Translations under genes and position numbers: made by a program
Shown here: piece after piece, positions 44,342-52,272 of the stretch
Layout: each line of letters starts with the position of its first letter
Numbering within the stretch: the stretch's first letter is position 1
Notes under the pieces: model-generated
What the model saw: the letters and a program-made list of their open reading frames with translations, nothing else
The model's database searches: none
Told to the model about the DNA's origin: nothing
NCBI GenBank assembly: GCA_023953835.1
Contig: JAMLJB010000002.1
Location: 154,630 to 218,629 of the forward strand
Reading direction: 5' to 3'
Source: Rhizobiaceae bacterium
GTDB lineage: Bacteria; Pseudomonadota; Alphaproteobacteria; Rhizobiales; Rhizobiaceae
DNA length: 64,000 nt

Positions 44342-45123
44342 CTGATCGTCCTGTAGCTGTGCCATGTCGCATGGCCGAGCAACGGAAACACGATGATCAG
44401 ACCGAGGAGCCCCGTCGCCACGCAGACGAGAAACAGCGCCAGCACGATCGCGCCCCAGGCGAGCATGACCGGCAAATTGTTCCATACCAGCGAGATGCTG
44501 GTGCCCATGGCGGTGAAGGCGTCGGTCTTCTCGTCGAGCAGCATCGGCACGGCAAAGGTGCTGATGGCGAAGGAGAAGGCCGCGAACAGGCCCCCGACCA
44601 CCGTGCCAACGACCAGCATGCCCCACCCCTCCGGCGTGGTCAGCAGCATGGAAAACACGCCGCCAAGCCCCGGAAATGGTCGCAGCCCGAAGAACAGCGC
44701 ATAGATGATCACGGCGGCGCGCATCCATACCAGCATCAAAAGGCACAGGATCGCGCCGGTGAACCACACCTGCCCGCCCGACGCCGCCTGCACTAGCACC
44801 ATCCGGCCCAGGCTGACAGGCTCGCCGGTCTCGATGTCCCTGCTCTTCTGGTAGAGGCCGATGGCGATGAGCGGCCCGACCACCATGAAACCGGCCAGGG
44901 CCGGCAGCAGGATATAATCTAGTCCTAACGCGAACAAACCCCAGATGATGGCGAGCGAAACCGCGAAGACCGCGATCCCGTAGGCGAGGCTTGGCCCGGG
45001 ACTATTCCACAGGTCGCGCCAGCCCTTCCCCAGCCAGCCGAGCGCGGCGCCGGCGGGCAAGTTGCGGCGGCGCTGCATGGCGAGCGGAACGGGAGTCGGT
45101 TCAGTCTGGTCGAGCGTGGCCAT
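44338..45123 (-). CDS. DUF2189 membrane protein in the cbb3 operon
   Basis: 261 residues, six helices. The opening GWRDLWNSPGPSLAYGIAVF and the end LLGHATWHSYR match DUF2189, a family of unknown function often found near oxidase genes. It occupies the place where ccoG and ccoH usually lie. Confidence 0.83.
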   Translation of the reverse strand: MATLDQTEPTPVPLAMQRRRNLPAGAALGWLGKGWRDLWNSPGPSLAYGIAVFAVSLAIIWGLFALGLDYILLPALAGFMVVGPLIAIGLYQKSRDIETGEPVSLGRMVLVQAASGGQVWFTGAILCLLMLVWMRAAVIIYALFFGLRPFPGLGGVFSMLLTTPEGWGMLVVGTVVGGLFAAFSFAISTFAVPMLLDEKTDAFTAMGTSISLVWNNLPVMLAWGAIVLALFLVCVATGLLGLIIVFPLLGHATWHSYRTIR

Positions 45124-45135
45124 AGGCTTCCTCCA

Positions 45136-45348
45136 TCAGCACGACGATCCGGCGGCGCGATATTCCCCGCTCTCCCCGACATCCTTCAGATGCGGCACGC
45201 AGTCCGGCTGCGAGACGAATGCCACATAGACAAGGTGAGCATTGGCCGCGACCAGCAGTACGATAAACGCCAACGCGGTCATCAATGAAAGGCTCTTCCA
45301 GCCGAGCAAACCTGCACGCACCACCGCCTTCTCACGTCCGGCCGTCAT
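45136..45348 (-). CDS. small single-helix membrane protein
   Basis: 70 residues. Basic N-terminus, one helix (LSLMTALAFIVLLVAANAHL), then a periplasmic tail ending in three widely spaced Cys (QPDCVP and the final GSSC). ATG overlaps the ccoP stop (ATGA). Not recognised as CcoH, which is about 150 residues with a FixH fold; it may be a reduced replacement. Confidence 0.7.
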   Translation of the reverse strand: MTAGREKAVVRAGLLGWKSLSLMTALAFIVLLVAANAHLVYVAFVSQPDCVPHLKDVGESGEYRAAGSSC

Positions 45349-46217
45349 TGCGCAGTCCCTCGCAGGGAATGGACGTAGAGGGTCAGTATCTTGAGATCGG
45401 CCGGCGCCAGCCGGCTACCCCAGTTCGGCATATGACCCTGGCGGCCGGCATAGACCGTCGAATAGACCGTCTGGAGATCGCCGCCATAGATCCAGTGATT
45501 GTCCGTGAGGTCCGGCGCTCCGAGTTCGCGGTTGCCCTTGGCGTCCTCTCCGTGACAGGATGCGCAATTCGAGGCAAAGACCTCCTGCCCCGCCGAGAGC
45601 TTTGCTTGATCTCCGCTCGCACCCGAAAGCGACCGGACATAGGCGACCACGTCACTGATCTGGTCCCGTTCCAGAATACCGTCGCGACCGAAGGCCAGCA
45701 TCTGGGAGACACGCGTGTCGTCATTGGTGGAATTGATGCCGACGCGGATTGTCTCCTCGAGTGTCTCCGGTTCGCCGCCCCACAGCCAGGTCTTTGCGGT
45801 CAGGTCCGGGAAACCCGGTCCGCCGGTCGCGTTGACGCCGTGGCAGGCAGCGCAATTGTCCGCGAACAGGGTCCGGCCCGTCTCGCTTACGTGGCGCATC
45901 AGCGCCTCGTCGCCGAGGGCTTCCGAATAGCTTGCCTCCACCAGCTTCTCCGTCCAGGCCTCAGCCCGTTCGGCCGCTGCCTGCTCGACCTGGCGGGTCA
46001 CGACTACGCGCTGATCGATGCCCAGAAGTCCTTTTGTGTAAGTCCAGCCAAGCGGCCAGGCCGGCATCAGCAGCCAGTAGCCGATGGCGAACAGAGTTGT
46101 GGCCGCCAAGAAGAACAGCACCACGCGCGGTACCGGCGTATTGAGCTCCTCGATGCCGTTCCACTCATGCCCGGTGGTCATCCGGCCCGTAACGGGATCA
46201 AGCTTCTCCGTTGCCAT
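45345..46217 (-). CDS. ccoP: cbb3 oxidase di-haem subunit CcoP
   Basis: 290 residues: N-terminal helix (about 30-55) and two cytochrome c domains with CAACHG (about 125) and CASCHG (about 215) haem sites. Delivers electrons from soluble cytochrome c to CcoO. Overlaps ccoQ by 20 bases. Confidence 0.96.
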   Translation of the reverse strand: MATEKLDPVTGRMTTGHEWNGIEELNTPVPRVVLFFLAATTLFAIGYWLLMPAWPLGWTYTKGLLGIDQRVVVTRQVEQAAAERAEAWTEKLVEASYSEALGDEALMRHVSETGRTLFADNCAACHGVNATGGPGFPDLTAKTWLWGGEPETLEETIRVGINSTNDDTRVSQMLAFGRDGILERDQISDVVAYVRSLSGASGDQAKLSAGQEVFASNCASCHGEDAKGNRELGAPDLTDNHWIYGGDLQTVYSTVYAGRQGHMPNWGSRLAPADLKILTLYVHSLRGTAQ

Positions 46218-46392
46218 CGCCTGGTCCCCCCGGTCTGTCTTCCTTGTCGAGAATACTGTTCTTGGCGCGGTCGAAGCGCTTCCGGTTCGACGGCCAGAAC
46301 GTGTAGATCAGCACCGCCACGGCCAGTGCCATGAGATAGAACAGTCCCCAGCTCTTGGTGAAACCGACGACCGATTCATGGTCAAGGTCCAT
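46198..46392 (-). CDS. ccoQ: cbb3 oxidase subunit CcoQ
   Basis: 64 residues from ATG 46392, four bases after the ccoO stop. One helix (GLFYLMALAVAVLIYTFWP) then a short charged tail with RFDRAKNSIL, the FixQ/CcoQ signature. Confidence 0.9.
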   Translation of the reverse strand: MDLDHESVVGFTKSWGLFYLMALAVAVLIYTFWPSNRKRFDRAKNSILDKEDRPGGPGDGNGEA

Positions 46393-46396
46393 CGCC

Positions 46397-47128
46397 TCAC
46401 TCTCCCGCATCGGCCGTCTGACGGAACGCTGCATCGGTGAGCTTGCCGAGGATCTGGAGATAGGCGACCAGCGCATCCATCTCCGTGACCCGAGCCGGAT
46501 CGCCGTCGAAGGCGCGGATATTGGTCGCTTCGCCGTAGCGCTCGGTGACGCCACTTGAGGCATCGCTGTCAGGGGTCGCCTGACCAAATGCGTCGGCTGT
46601 CGCATTCTGGATCATGTCGTCCGTATAGGGCACGCCGACCGCGCGCTGCGCGGCGAGATGCTCGCTGAGATCGTCAACCCTGAGATAATTGCGCGCCAGC
46701 CAGCCATAGCGCGGCATGATCGATTCCGGCACCACGTCGCGCGGGTTGTTGAGGTGAGCGACATGCCAGGCATCGGAATATTTGGCCCCGAGCCGCGCCA
46801 GGTCCGGGCCGGTGCGCTTCGATCCCCACAGCATCGGATGGTCGTATTGCGACTCGACCGCCAATGAGTACGGGCCGTAGCGCTCGACCTCGTCGCGCAA
46901 CGTGCGGATCATTTGGGAATGGCAGGCATAGCAGCCTTCGCGGATGTAGATGTTGCGCCCGGCGAGCTCGAGCGGTGTGTAGACGCGCATATCGGGTGCC
47001 TCCTCGACCGTCTCGTGGATTGTGAAGAGCGGCGCGATCTCGACGAAGCCGCCGATAGCCGACACGCCGACGATGGCCAGCACGAAGCCGATGGCGCTGC
47101 GTTCGAGCTTGCGGTGAAAGTTCGGCAT
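46397..47128 (-). CDS. ccoO: cbb3 oxidase mono-haem subunit CcoO
   Basis: 243 residues. One N-terminal helix, haem c site CYACHSQM near residue 62, and ERYGPYSLAVESQYDHPMLWGSKRTGPDLAR pattern seen in FixO (distal Met ligand). Six bases from ccoN. Confidence 0.96.
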   Translation of the reverse strand: MPNFHRKLERSAIGFVLAIVGVSAIGGFVEIAPLFTIHETVEEAPDMRVYTPLELAGRNIYIREGCYACHSQMIRTLRDEVERYGPYSLAVESQYDHPMLWGSKRTGPDLARLGAKYSDAWHVAHLNNPRDVVPESIMPRYGWLARNYLRVDDLSEHLAAQRAVGVPYTDDMIQNATADAFGQATPDSDASSGVTERYGEATNIRAFDGDPARVTEMDALVAYLQILGKLTDAAFRQTADAGE

Positions 47129-47134
47129 GATCGC

Positions 47135-48808
47135 TTACTCCCCAGGCTGAACGGCTGCGCCGACGGGCTGGATAGCAGGCAGATCCGTCTCTGCGTCGCG
47201 CGCGCTCGACCCCAGCCGCGACATGCGGATCGTCATCCAGACATTGTAGGAGCCGACGATCGCGCCAGCGAGGAAGAACAGGCCGCCGATCGTGCGCGCG
47301 ATGTAATAGGGGTGCATCGCGACGAGGCTGTCGATGAAGGAATAGGCGAGCGTTCCGCTGTCGTTGTAGGTCCGCCACATCAGCCCCTGGATGATGCCGG
47401 AATTCCACATGGCGAAGACGTAGATTATGGTGCCGGTGAGCGCGAGCCAGAAATGGACCTCGACCAGCTTCGGCGAATACATGCGCTCCTGCTTCCACAT
47501 CCACGGCACCAGCGCGTAGATCGAGCCGAAGGTAATCATCGCCACCCAGCCGAGCGCACCGGCATGCACATGGCCGACGGTCCAGTCGGTATAGTGCGAC
47601 AGCGAGTTGACCGCCCGGATCGCCATGAACGATCCTTCGAAGGTCGAGAGCCCGTAGAATACGGCGGCGACCATCATGAAGCGCAGGGTCGCATCGTCGC
47701 GCACCTTGTGCCAGGCGCCGTTGAGGGTGGCGAGCGCATTGCCGGCCGACGCCCAGGACGGCACCAGAAGCACAACCGAGAACGTCATGCCGAGCGTCTG
47801 TACCCATTGCGGCAGAGCCGTGTAGTGCAGATGGTGCGAACCCGCCCACATATACATGAAGGTGATACCCCAGAAGCTGATGATGGAGAGCCGGTAGGAG
47901 AAGATCGGGCGACCGGCGCGCTTGGGCAGGTAGTAGTACATCATGCCGAGGAAGCCGGCCGTCAGGAAGAAGGCGACCGCATTGTGGCCGTACCACCACT
48001 GGGTCATCGCATCCTGCACGCCCGAAAACAGCGAATAGCTCTTGGCGTGACCGAACGACACCGGCACGGCGAGGTTGTTGACGATGTGCAGCACCGCCAC
48101 GACCAGAATGAAGGCCATGTAGTACCAGTTCGCAACGTAGATGTGCGGCTCCTTCCGCCGCGCAAGCGTGCGAATGTAGATCAGGAAATAGACGACCCAG
48201 ACGATCACCAGCCAGATGTCGGCATACCATTCCGGCTCGGCATATTCCTTGGACTGGGTGAGCCCCATCAGGTAGCCGCTGGCGGCGAGCACGCAGAACA
48301 GATTGTAGCCGATCAGCACGAACCATGGGCTGAACTGATCCGGCAGTCGCGCGCGTGTCGTGCGCTGGAGCACATGAAAGGAGGTGGCTATCAGTGCGTT
48401 GCCTCCGAACCCGAAAATGACGCCGCTCGTATGGACGGGCCTTAGACGGCCGAAGCTCGCCCATGCCTGGTCAACGAAGGTTAATTCCGGCCAGGCGAGA
48501 AGGGCCGCAACCCAGACGCCGAAGAACATGCCCACGACCGCCCAACCCATCGCCAGCACGATGCCTGCCCTTGTCGGATCGTCATAATAGCGGGAGAGCC
48601 TGCTTTGATCGGGCTCGGGCTCGAAGTAGCCGGCCAGCACAACAAACGCCAGGCCAAGGCTGAAGGCAAGCACGATGAAGCCGTGCGCCCCTAGCGGATC
48701 GCCTCGCCCGCCGGCCGCCATCGCCAGACCGACCGCTGCGAGCAGCAAGAGCGTGACCAGGGAGTATTGCCGTTCGGTAACTGTAAGCCCGGAAACCGCC
48801 TTGACCAT
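47135..48808 (-). CDS. ccoN: cbb3 oxidase catalytic subunit CcoN
   Basis: 557 residues, twelve or more helices. Haem b/b3 and CuB histidines are in VHTSGVIFGFGGNALIA, WWYGHNAVAFFLTAGFLG, HLHYTALP and HYTDWTVGHVHAGALGW. The high-affinity terminal oxidase for micro-oxic respiration. It starts nine bases after the NsrR-like gene with GAGG upstream, with no separate FNR box seen in front of it. Confidence 0.97.
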   Translation of the reverse strand: MVKAVSGLTVTERQYSLVTLLLLAAVGLAMAAGGRGDPLGAHGFIVLAFSLGLAFVVLAGYFEPEPDQSRLSRYYDDPTRAGIVLAMGWAVVGMFFGVWVAALLAWPELTFVDQAWASFGRLRPVHTSGVIFGFGGNALIATSFHVLQRTTRARLPDQFSPWFVLIGYNLFCVLAASGYLMGLTQSKEYAEPEWYADIWLVIVWVVYFLIYIRTLARRKEPHIYVANWYYMAFILVVAVLHIVNNLAVPVSFGHAKSYSLFSGVQDAMTQWWYGHNAVAFFLTAGFLGMMYYYLPKRAGRPIFSYRLSIISFWGITFMYMWAGSHHLHYTALPQWVQTLGMTFSVVLLVPSWASAGNALATLNGAWHKVRDDATLRFMMVAAVFYGLSTFEGSFMAIRAVNSLSHYTDWTVGHVHAGALGWVAMITFGSIYALVPWMWKQERMYSPKLVEVHFWLALTGTIIYVFAMWNSGIIQGLMWRTYNDSGTLAYSFIDSLVAMHPYYIARTIGGLFFLAGAIVGSYNVWMTIRMSRLGSSARDAETDLPAIQPVGAAVQPGE

Positions 48809-48817
48809 GTCTCGACC

Positions 48818-49258
48818 TCATGCCGCCTGCAGATCGATGTCCAGAAGAGATTCCAGCGCTCTTCTGTTACGTACGACATCTGCCAAAGTATATTTGTCGA
48901 AGACCGCCAGATATGCGCCAAGCGCCTCGCCGAAGATGCCCTTCAGCCGGCATGCCGGCGAAATGGCGCAGTTGCCGCCTTGCATGCATTCAACCAACGC
49001 AAAATCCTCCTCGGTCGTGCGCACCAGCGCTCCGATATTGATGCTCTCCGGCGTCTTCGCCAGACGGATGCCGCCGGCGCGACCGCGCATTGTCTCGATG
49101 ACACCCAGATGACGAAGCTTCAGGGCTACCTTGAGCAGATGATTGCGCGACAACCCATATGCGTCCGCAACGTCGCTCACAGTACAGGGCCGGTTTTGCC
49201 GTGCTGCGACATAGATCAGCATTCTGAGCGCATAGTCGGTGTGAAGCGTCATGCGCAT
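48818..49258 (-). CDS. Rrf2-family regulator, NsrR-like (copy 2)
   Basis: 146 residues. Asp8 with Cys91, Cys97, Cys103 (CMQGGNCAISPAC) fits the NsrR Fe-S ligand set. Embedded in the same transcript as ccoN (9 bases) and a membrane protein upstream (3 bases). A 23-bp palindrome precedes the operon. This implies NO or redox control of the cbb3 operon. Distinct from the copy at 22373. Confidence 0.8.
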   Translation of the reverse strand: MRMTLHTDYALRMLIYVAARQNRPCTVSDVADAYGLSRNHLLKVALKLRHLGVIETMRGRAGGIRLAKTPESINIGALVRTTEEDFALVECMQGGNCAISPACRLKGIFGEALGAYLAVFDKYTLADVVRNRRALESLLDIDLQAA

Positions 49259-49261
49259 CAG

Positions 49262-49774
49262 CTAGGCCCTTTCCGCGGCGGATTGCCTGGCCAGGCGCCG
49301 CAGAGCGTCGACCGCAAGCCCGAGGAGCACCACTGCCTTCACGGCCTCGGCGATGACGTACCAGAGATGATGGCCGGTCGGTGAAATCGTCGTACCGGCA
49401 ATGATCTCGCCAACGCGGGCTTCAAGTATGGGGAGCAGCCAGAGCGTTTCGAGAAGCACGATCGCCACGACAAGGGCCGCGACCGCAGCGCGGACATACC
49501 CGGTCCGCAGGACCAACATACAAAGAACCAGGATGAGGGAGAGCCCGAGTTCGACCTTGCTGAAGAGCGCGAAGGTGACGCGGCCGACATCGAGGGCGAC
49601 GGGCAGCTCAAGTGACGGCGCCTGGAATTTCACCGGGGTGGCCAGAAAGGACACGCCAAGCAAAAGGCCAAACCACGATGTCGCCAGGAACGCGAAAAAC
49701 GCTTCCCCTGTCCTGGGTGCTGCTCGCCTTGCCTGATGCGTCGCCGTTTGCTCTGGCCGCACAAGATCGACCAT
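49262..49774 (-). CDS. hypothetical membrane protein heading the nsrR-cco operon
   Basis: 170 residues, four helices. TSWFGLLLGVSFLATPVKFQ and LDVGRVTFALFSKVELGLS look conserved, and the second half ends with a helix containing HHLWYVIAEAVKAVVLLGL. GAGGTGA precedes the ATG and the NsrR-like palindrome is 13 bases further upstream. Family not named with confidence. Confidence 0.72.
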   Translation of the reverse strand: MVDLVRPEQTATHQARRAAPRTGEAFFAFLATSWFGLLLGVSFLATPVKFQAPSLELPVALDVGRVTFALFSKVELGLSLILVLCMLVLRTGYVRAAVAALVVAIVLLETLWLLPILEARVGEIIAGTTISPTGHHLWYVIAEAVKAVVLLGLAVDALRRLARQSAAERA

Positions 49775-49786
49775 GGCTCACCTCTT

Positions 49787-49809
49787 AACTGGTATTTAGG
49801 ATACCACTT
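49787..49809. promoter_or_regulatory. NsrR-like palindrome before the nsrR-cco operon
   Basis: Core TGGTAT-TTAGG-ATACCA inside a 23-base site whose ends are AAC and CTT; 8 of 9 bases per arm pair. It resembles the GTATTT...ATAC core of NsrR operators. Located 13 bases before the first ATG, so it should overlap the transcription start and act as a repressor site. Confidence 0.55.
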
Positions 49810-49906
49810 ATCAGGTGCTTGTCACCTCTCCAACGGCCCAAAGCGTCGCAGAGGCATAGCGCCGCGAGGCGTAACTGGCCTAGGATGGCCGACCTCGTTG
49901 AGCTGG

Positions 49907-50401
49907 CTAAGGTGTGCCGGCAACCTCCTGTCGGCACTCGGCCATCAACAAGCCGATTTCCGCACCGACGAGGAGATCGTCTTCCGCGCCGAAGGCATGG
50001 CGGCGAACCTTGCCCGCGCGATCGATGAGAACAAGACTGGGGGTTCCGCGCATCCCGTAAGCAGCCATTGTGGCAGGTATCGGTCCCTTGCCCCCGGGCC
50101 TGTCGACGGCGATCGGAAAGGTCAGGCGATATTCGTGGATGAAGGCGGCAAGTGATATCGGCGTCATCGCCTGATGGTGCTCGAACACCGTATGGACGCC
50201 GATGACCGCGACGTCGCTTCTGGGGAAATTCGCGGCAATGCGCTGTGCTTGCGGGATGCCCGAGTGGACACAGCCGGGGCACAGCATCTGGAAGGCATGC
50301 AGCACGACGACCTTGCCGCGCAGGCTGGTTAGGGTAACCGGTTCCGAAGCATTGAACCATTGCGTGACATCGAGCTCGGGAGCGGTATCGAACGGCTTCA
50401 T
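49907..50401 (-). CDS. peroxiredoxin/TlpA-like redoxin
   Basis: 164 residues with thioredoxin-like fold: GKVVVLHAFQMLCPGCVHSG carries a CxxC (Cys41, Cys44), and RGTPSLVLIDRAGKVR is the cis-Pro segment. No signal peptide, so cytoplasmic. Its ATG shares one base with the MarR stop, so it is part of the MarR operon. Confidence 0.85.
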   Translation of the reverse strand: MKPFDTAPELDVTQWFNASEPVTLTSLRGKVVVLHAFQMLCPGCVHSGIPQAQRIAANFPRSDVAVIGVHTVFEHHQAMTPISLAAFIHEYRLTFPIAVDRPGGKGPIPATMAAYGMRGTPSLVLIDRAGKVRRHAFGAEDDLLVGAEIGLLMAECRQEVAGTP

Positions 50402-50973
50402 CAGGCATCTTCCTGCTCGAGGCAGATGTCCGCGCCGTCAGCCTCCGAGAGCGGCTCCTTCAACAGCGCGCAAAAATGTGGATTCGCCTGGCCGCGATCT
50501 TCGTTGCCGCGAAAGTGGCGACAGGTCCGGCAGAGACCGAATGGACGGCCGCCATTGCGGCTGATCGTGACGCGCAAGGCTCGCTTCAGCATATCGGCGA
50601 TGGCCCCGACGTCCTCGCCCGCCGTCTGTGCGATGTCTTGGGCGACACCCAGCAGCGGATCGTCCGCAAGGGCATCTCGCCCTTTTTCCGTCAGGCCGAG
50701 TGCTATCGAGCGGCGATCCCGCTCGCTTGTTTGTCGGATGACGAAGCCCTTCTGCTCCAGCGAAATCAGCGTCTGTGACACGGTCCCCCGTGTCGAGCCG
50801 AGATAGGCCGCAAGGCCCGCTGGCGTGCGCGAAAAGCGGTTGGCGCGGGCCAGATAGCGAAGCGCCTCCCACTGTGCCGGATTGAGGCCGTGCATCTGAA
50901 CGCCGCTGCGGGCCAGCCGCTCGATCCTGTCGATCAAATGGGCAGCTTCAATGGCCGCGCCAGGAATATACAT
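50401..50973 (-). CDS. MarR-family regulator with a C-terminal four-cysteine segment
   Basis: 190 residues. Winged helix about 30-130 (LGSTRGTVSQTLISLEQKGFV recognition region). An added C-terminal tail holds Cys148, Cys151, Cys168 and Cys184 (LCRTCRHF, HFCALL, DICLEQ), a plausible Zn or Fe-S site that ordinary MarR proteins lack. Two perfect palindromes lie upstream. Controls itself, the redoxin and probably the divergent exported protein. Confidence 0.88.
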   Translation of the reverse strand: MYIPGAAIEAAHLIDRIERLARSGVQMHGLNPAQWEALRYLARANRFSRTPAGLAAYLGSTRGTVSQTLISLEQKGFVIRQTSERDRRSIALGLTEKGRDALADDPLLGVAQDIAQTAGEDVGAIADMLKRALRVTISRNGGRPFGLCRTCRHFRGNEDRGQANPHFCALLKEPLSEADGADICLEQEDA

Positions 50974-50974
50974 G

Positions 50975-50989
50975 ATAGCGACTCGCTAT
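50975..50989. promoter_or_regulatory. MarR operator 1
   Basis: ATAGCGA-C-TCGCTAT, a perfect 15-bp palindrome immediately before the MarR ATG. Shares the core TAGCGACTCGCTA with operator 2. Confidence 0.8.
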
Positions 50990-51021
50990 TGACTCTTTTA
51001 ATCCTATCGGGCGCAATCATA

Positions 51022-51040
51022 TAGTAGCGACTCGCTACTA
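51022..51040. promoter_or_regulatory. MarR operator 2
   Basis: TAGTAGCGACTCGCTACTA, a perfect 19-bp palindrome, 20 bases before the exported-protein ATG. Centres of the two operators are 49 bases apart. Confidence 0.82.
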
Positions 51041-51059
51041 ACAAGATATGGAGTGGATT

Positions 51060-51791
51060 ATGTTTGAAACCCGCACTCGAACGCTGCTTCTTTCCACCGC
51101 CTTTCTCGCCGGGTCGGCTGTGCTGGCCGGAGCACACGGCATCAAGGCGGACAAGGACGCCTCCGTGCCGCCAGCCTTCGACATCACAGGCGCGGAGGCG
51201 ACGACGGACGGCCGCCTTGCCACCTTCTCCATGGAGGTGACGGGCGAGGCAGGATCGCAGATTCCGGAAAAGACCGGCAAGCTCGCAGGCGCCAAGGTCG
51301 ATGCCTATGTCTGGCCGACGAAGCTCGATCCGTCGGCGGTCGGCTTCGACAAGGGATCGGGCATTCTCGCCTTGGCGATCACCGCGCACCCCGACTTCGA
51401 CGATACGCCGCTGTTCGACGAGAATGGCGACGGTGACCCGGCCAATGATGGCGCCGGCTGGCATTCCCACTGGGTGGTGCTGGGGGAGGATACCGCCTGT
51501 CCTGGCGGCCTGAAGGTGCGGGACGTCTCGCCGGGGCAGGACTTGCTTCCAGATACTGCGCCTGGTCTGCCGCTTGCTTTGGACAGCCCCGGCATGAGCC
51601 CGTTGATCAAGGGCAGCACGGTGCGCATCACCGTGCCGGTTGCAGGCGCGGAGAACATGAACTTCGACGCCGTCGCGGCCCATCTGCAGGTCAACGCCGA
51701 AGGCAAGGCTCCCCTGCTCTGCGTGACGGGCACCTACAAGGTTGCCTCGGGCAACCTGTCGCTGCCCGGCGTCATCAGGAAGTCGGATTGA
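51060..51791 (+). CDS. exported protein of unknown function, MarR-linked
   Basis: 243 residues from ATG 51060 with GGAG upstream. Signal peptide about 1-25 (LLLSTAFLAGSAVLAGAHG). The mature part is acidic and beta-rich; it contains DENGDGDPANDG, like a calcium-binding loop, then GWHSHWVVLGEDTACPGGL. No family recognised. The His, Cys and acidic residues could bind metal. Expression should respond to the MarR regulator. Confidence 0.78.
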   Translation: MFETRTRTLLLSTAFLAGSAVLAGAHGIKADKDASVPPAFDITGAEATTDGRLATFSMEVTGEAGSQIPEKTGKLAGAKVDAYVWPTKLDPSAVGFDKGSGILALAITAHPDFDDTPLFDENGDGDPANDGAGWHSHWVVLGEDTACPGGLKVRDVSPGQDLLPDTAPGLPLALDSPGMSPLIKGSTVRITVPVAGAENMNFDAVAAHLQVNAEGKAPLLCVTGTYKVASGNLSLPGVIRKSD

Positions 51792-52272
51792 CGCCGGTCG
51801 CTGAGGCAAATTCTGCGCAGCTGGCCGACGCCTTTTCGGATAGGTCGGCCAGTTGCCGTTTCAGCCGGCGCATTTCGTCGAAGCGGGGCGTCACATCCCG
51901 CAGGATAGATGCCATGCCGCTGACTTGGTGGTCAGCATCGTAAAGCAGGATGATTGTGAACTCGACCGAGATTTGACGGCCATCTTTGGTCAGGGCGGGA
52001 ACGGAAAGCAGATCGCCTGAGCCGTAACGGGTTTCGCCGGTCAGCACGACATGCTCCCAGCCGTGCCAATGCCTCGGCCTCAGACGCTCGGGAATGATGA
52101 TATCCAGGGATGCGTCCAGTGCTTCATTTTCCGAAAAGCCGAAGATACGCACCGCGCCGGGATTCCAGAAGCGGATCATCCCTTGCCGATCGGTGGCGAG
52201 GATAGCGTCGGCTGAGGAGCCGAGTATGGCGGCCCCCAGGCCGGTTGCGACGTGCTGCCTATCGCGTCGCAT
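51775..52272 (-). CDS. PAS-domain sensor protein
   Basis: 165 residues, one PAS domain (about 12-130): ADAILATDRQGMIRFWNPGA, FGFSENEAL, GMASILRDVTPRFDEMRRLK. No output domain is attached. The start follows the metB stop directly, and the 3' end overlaps the exported-protein gene by 17 bases in convergent orientation. Confidence 0.87.
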   Translation of the reverse strand: MRRDRQHVATGLGAAILGSSADAILATDRQGMIRFWNPGAVRIFGFSENEALDASLDIIIPERLRPRHWHGWEHVVLTGETRYGSGDLLSVPALTKDGRQISVEFTIILLYDADHQVSGMASILRDVTPRFDEMRRLKRQLADLSEKASASCAEFASATGVNPTS

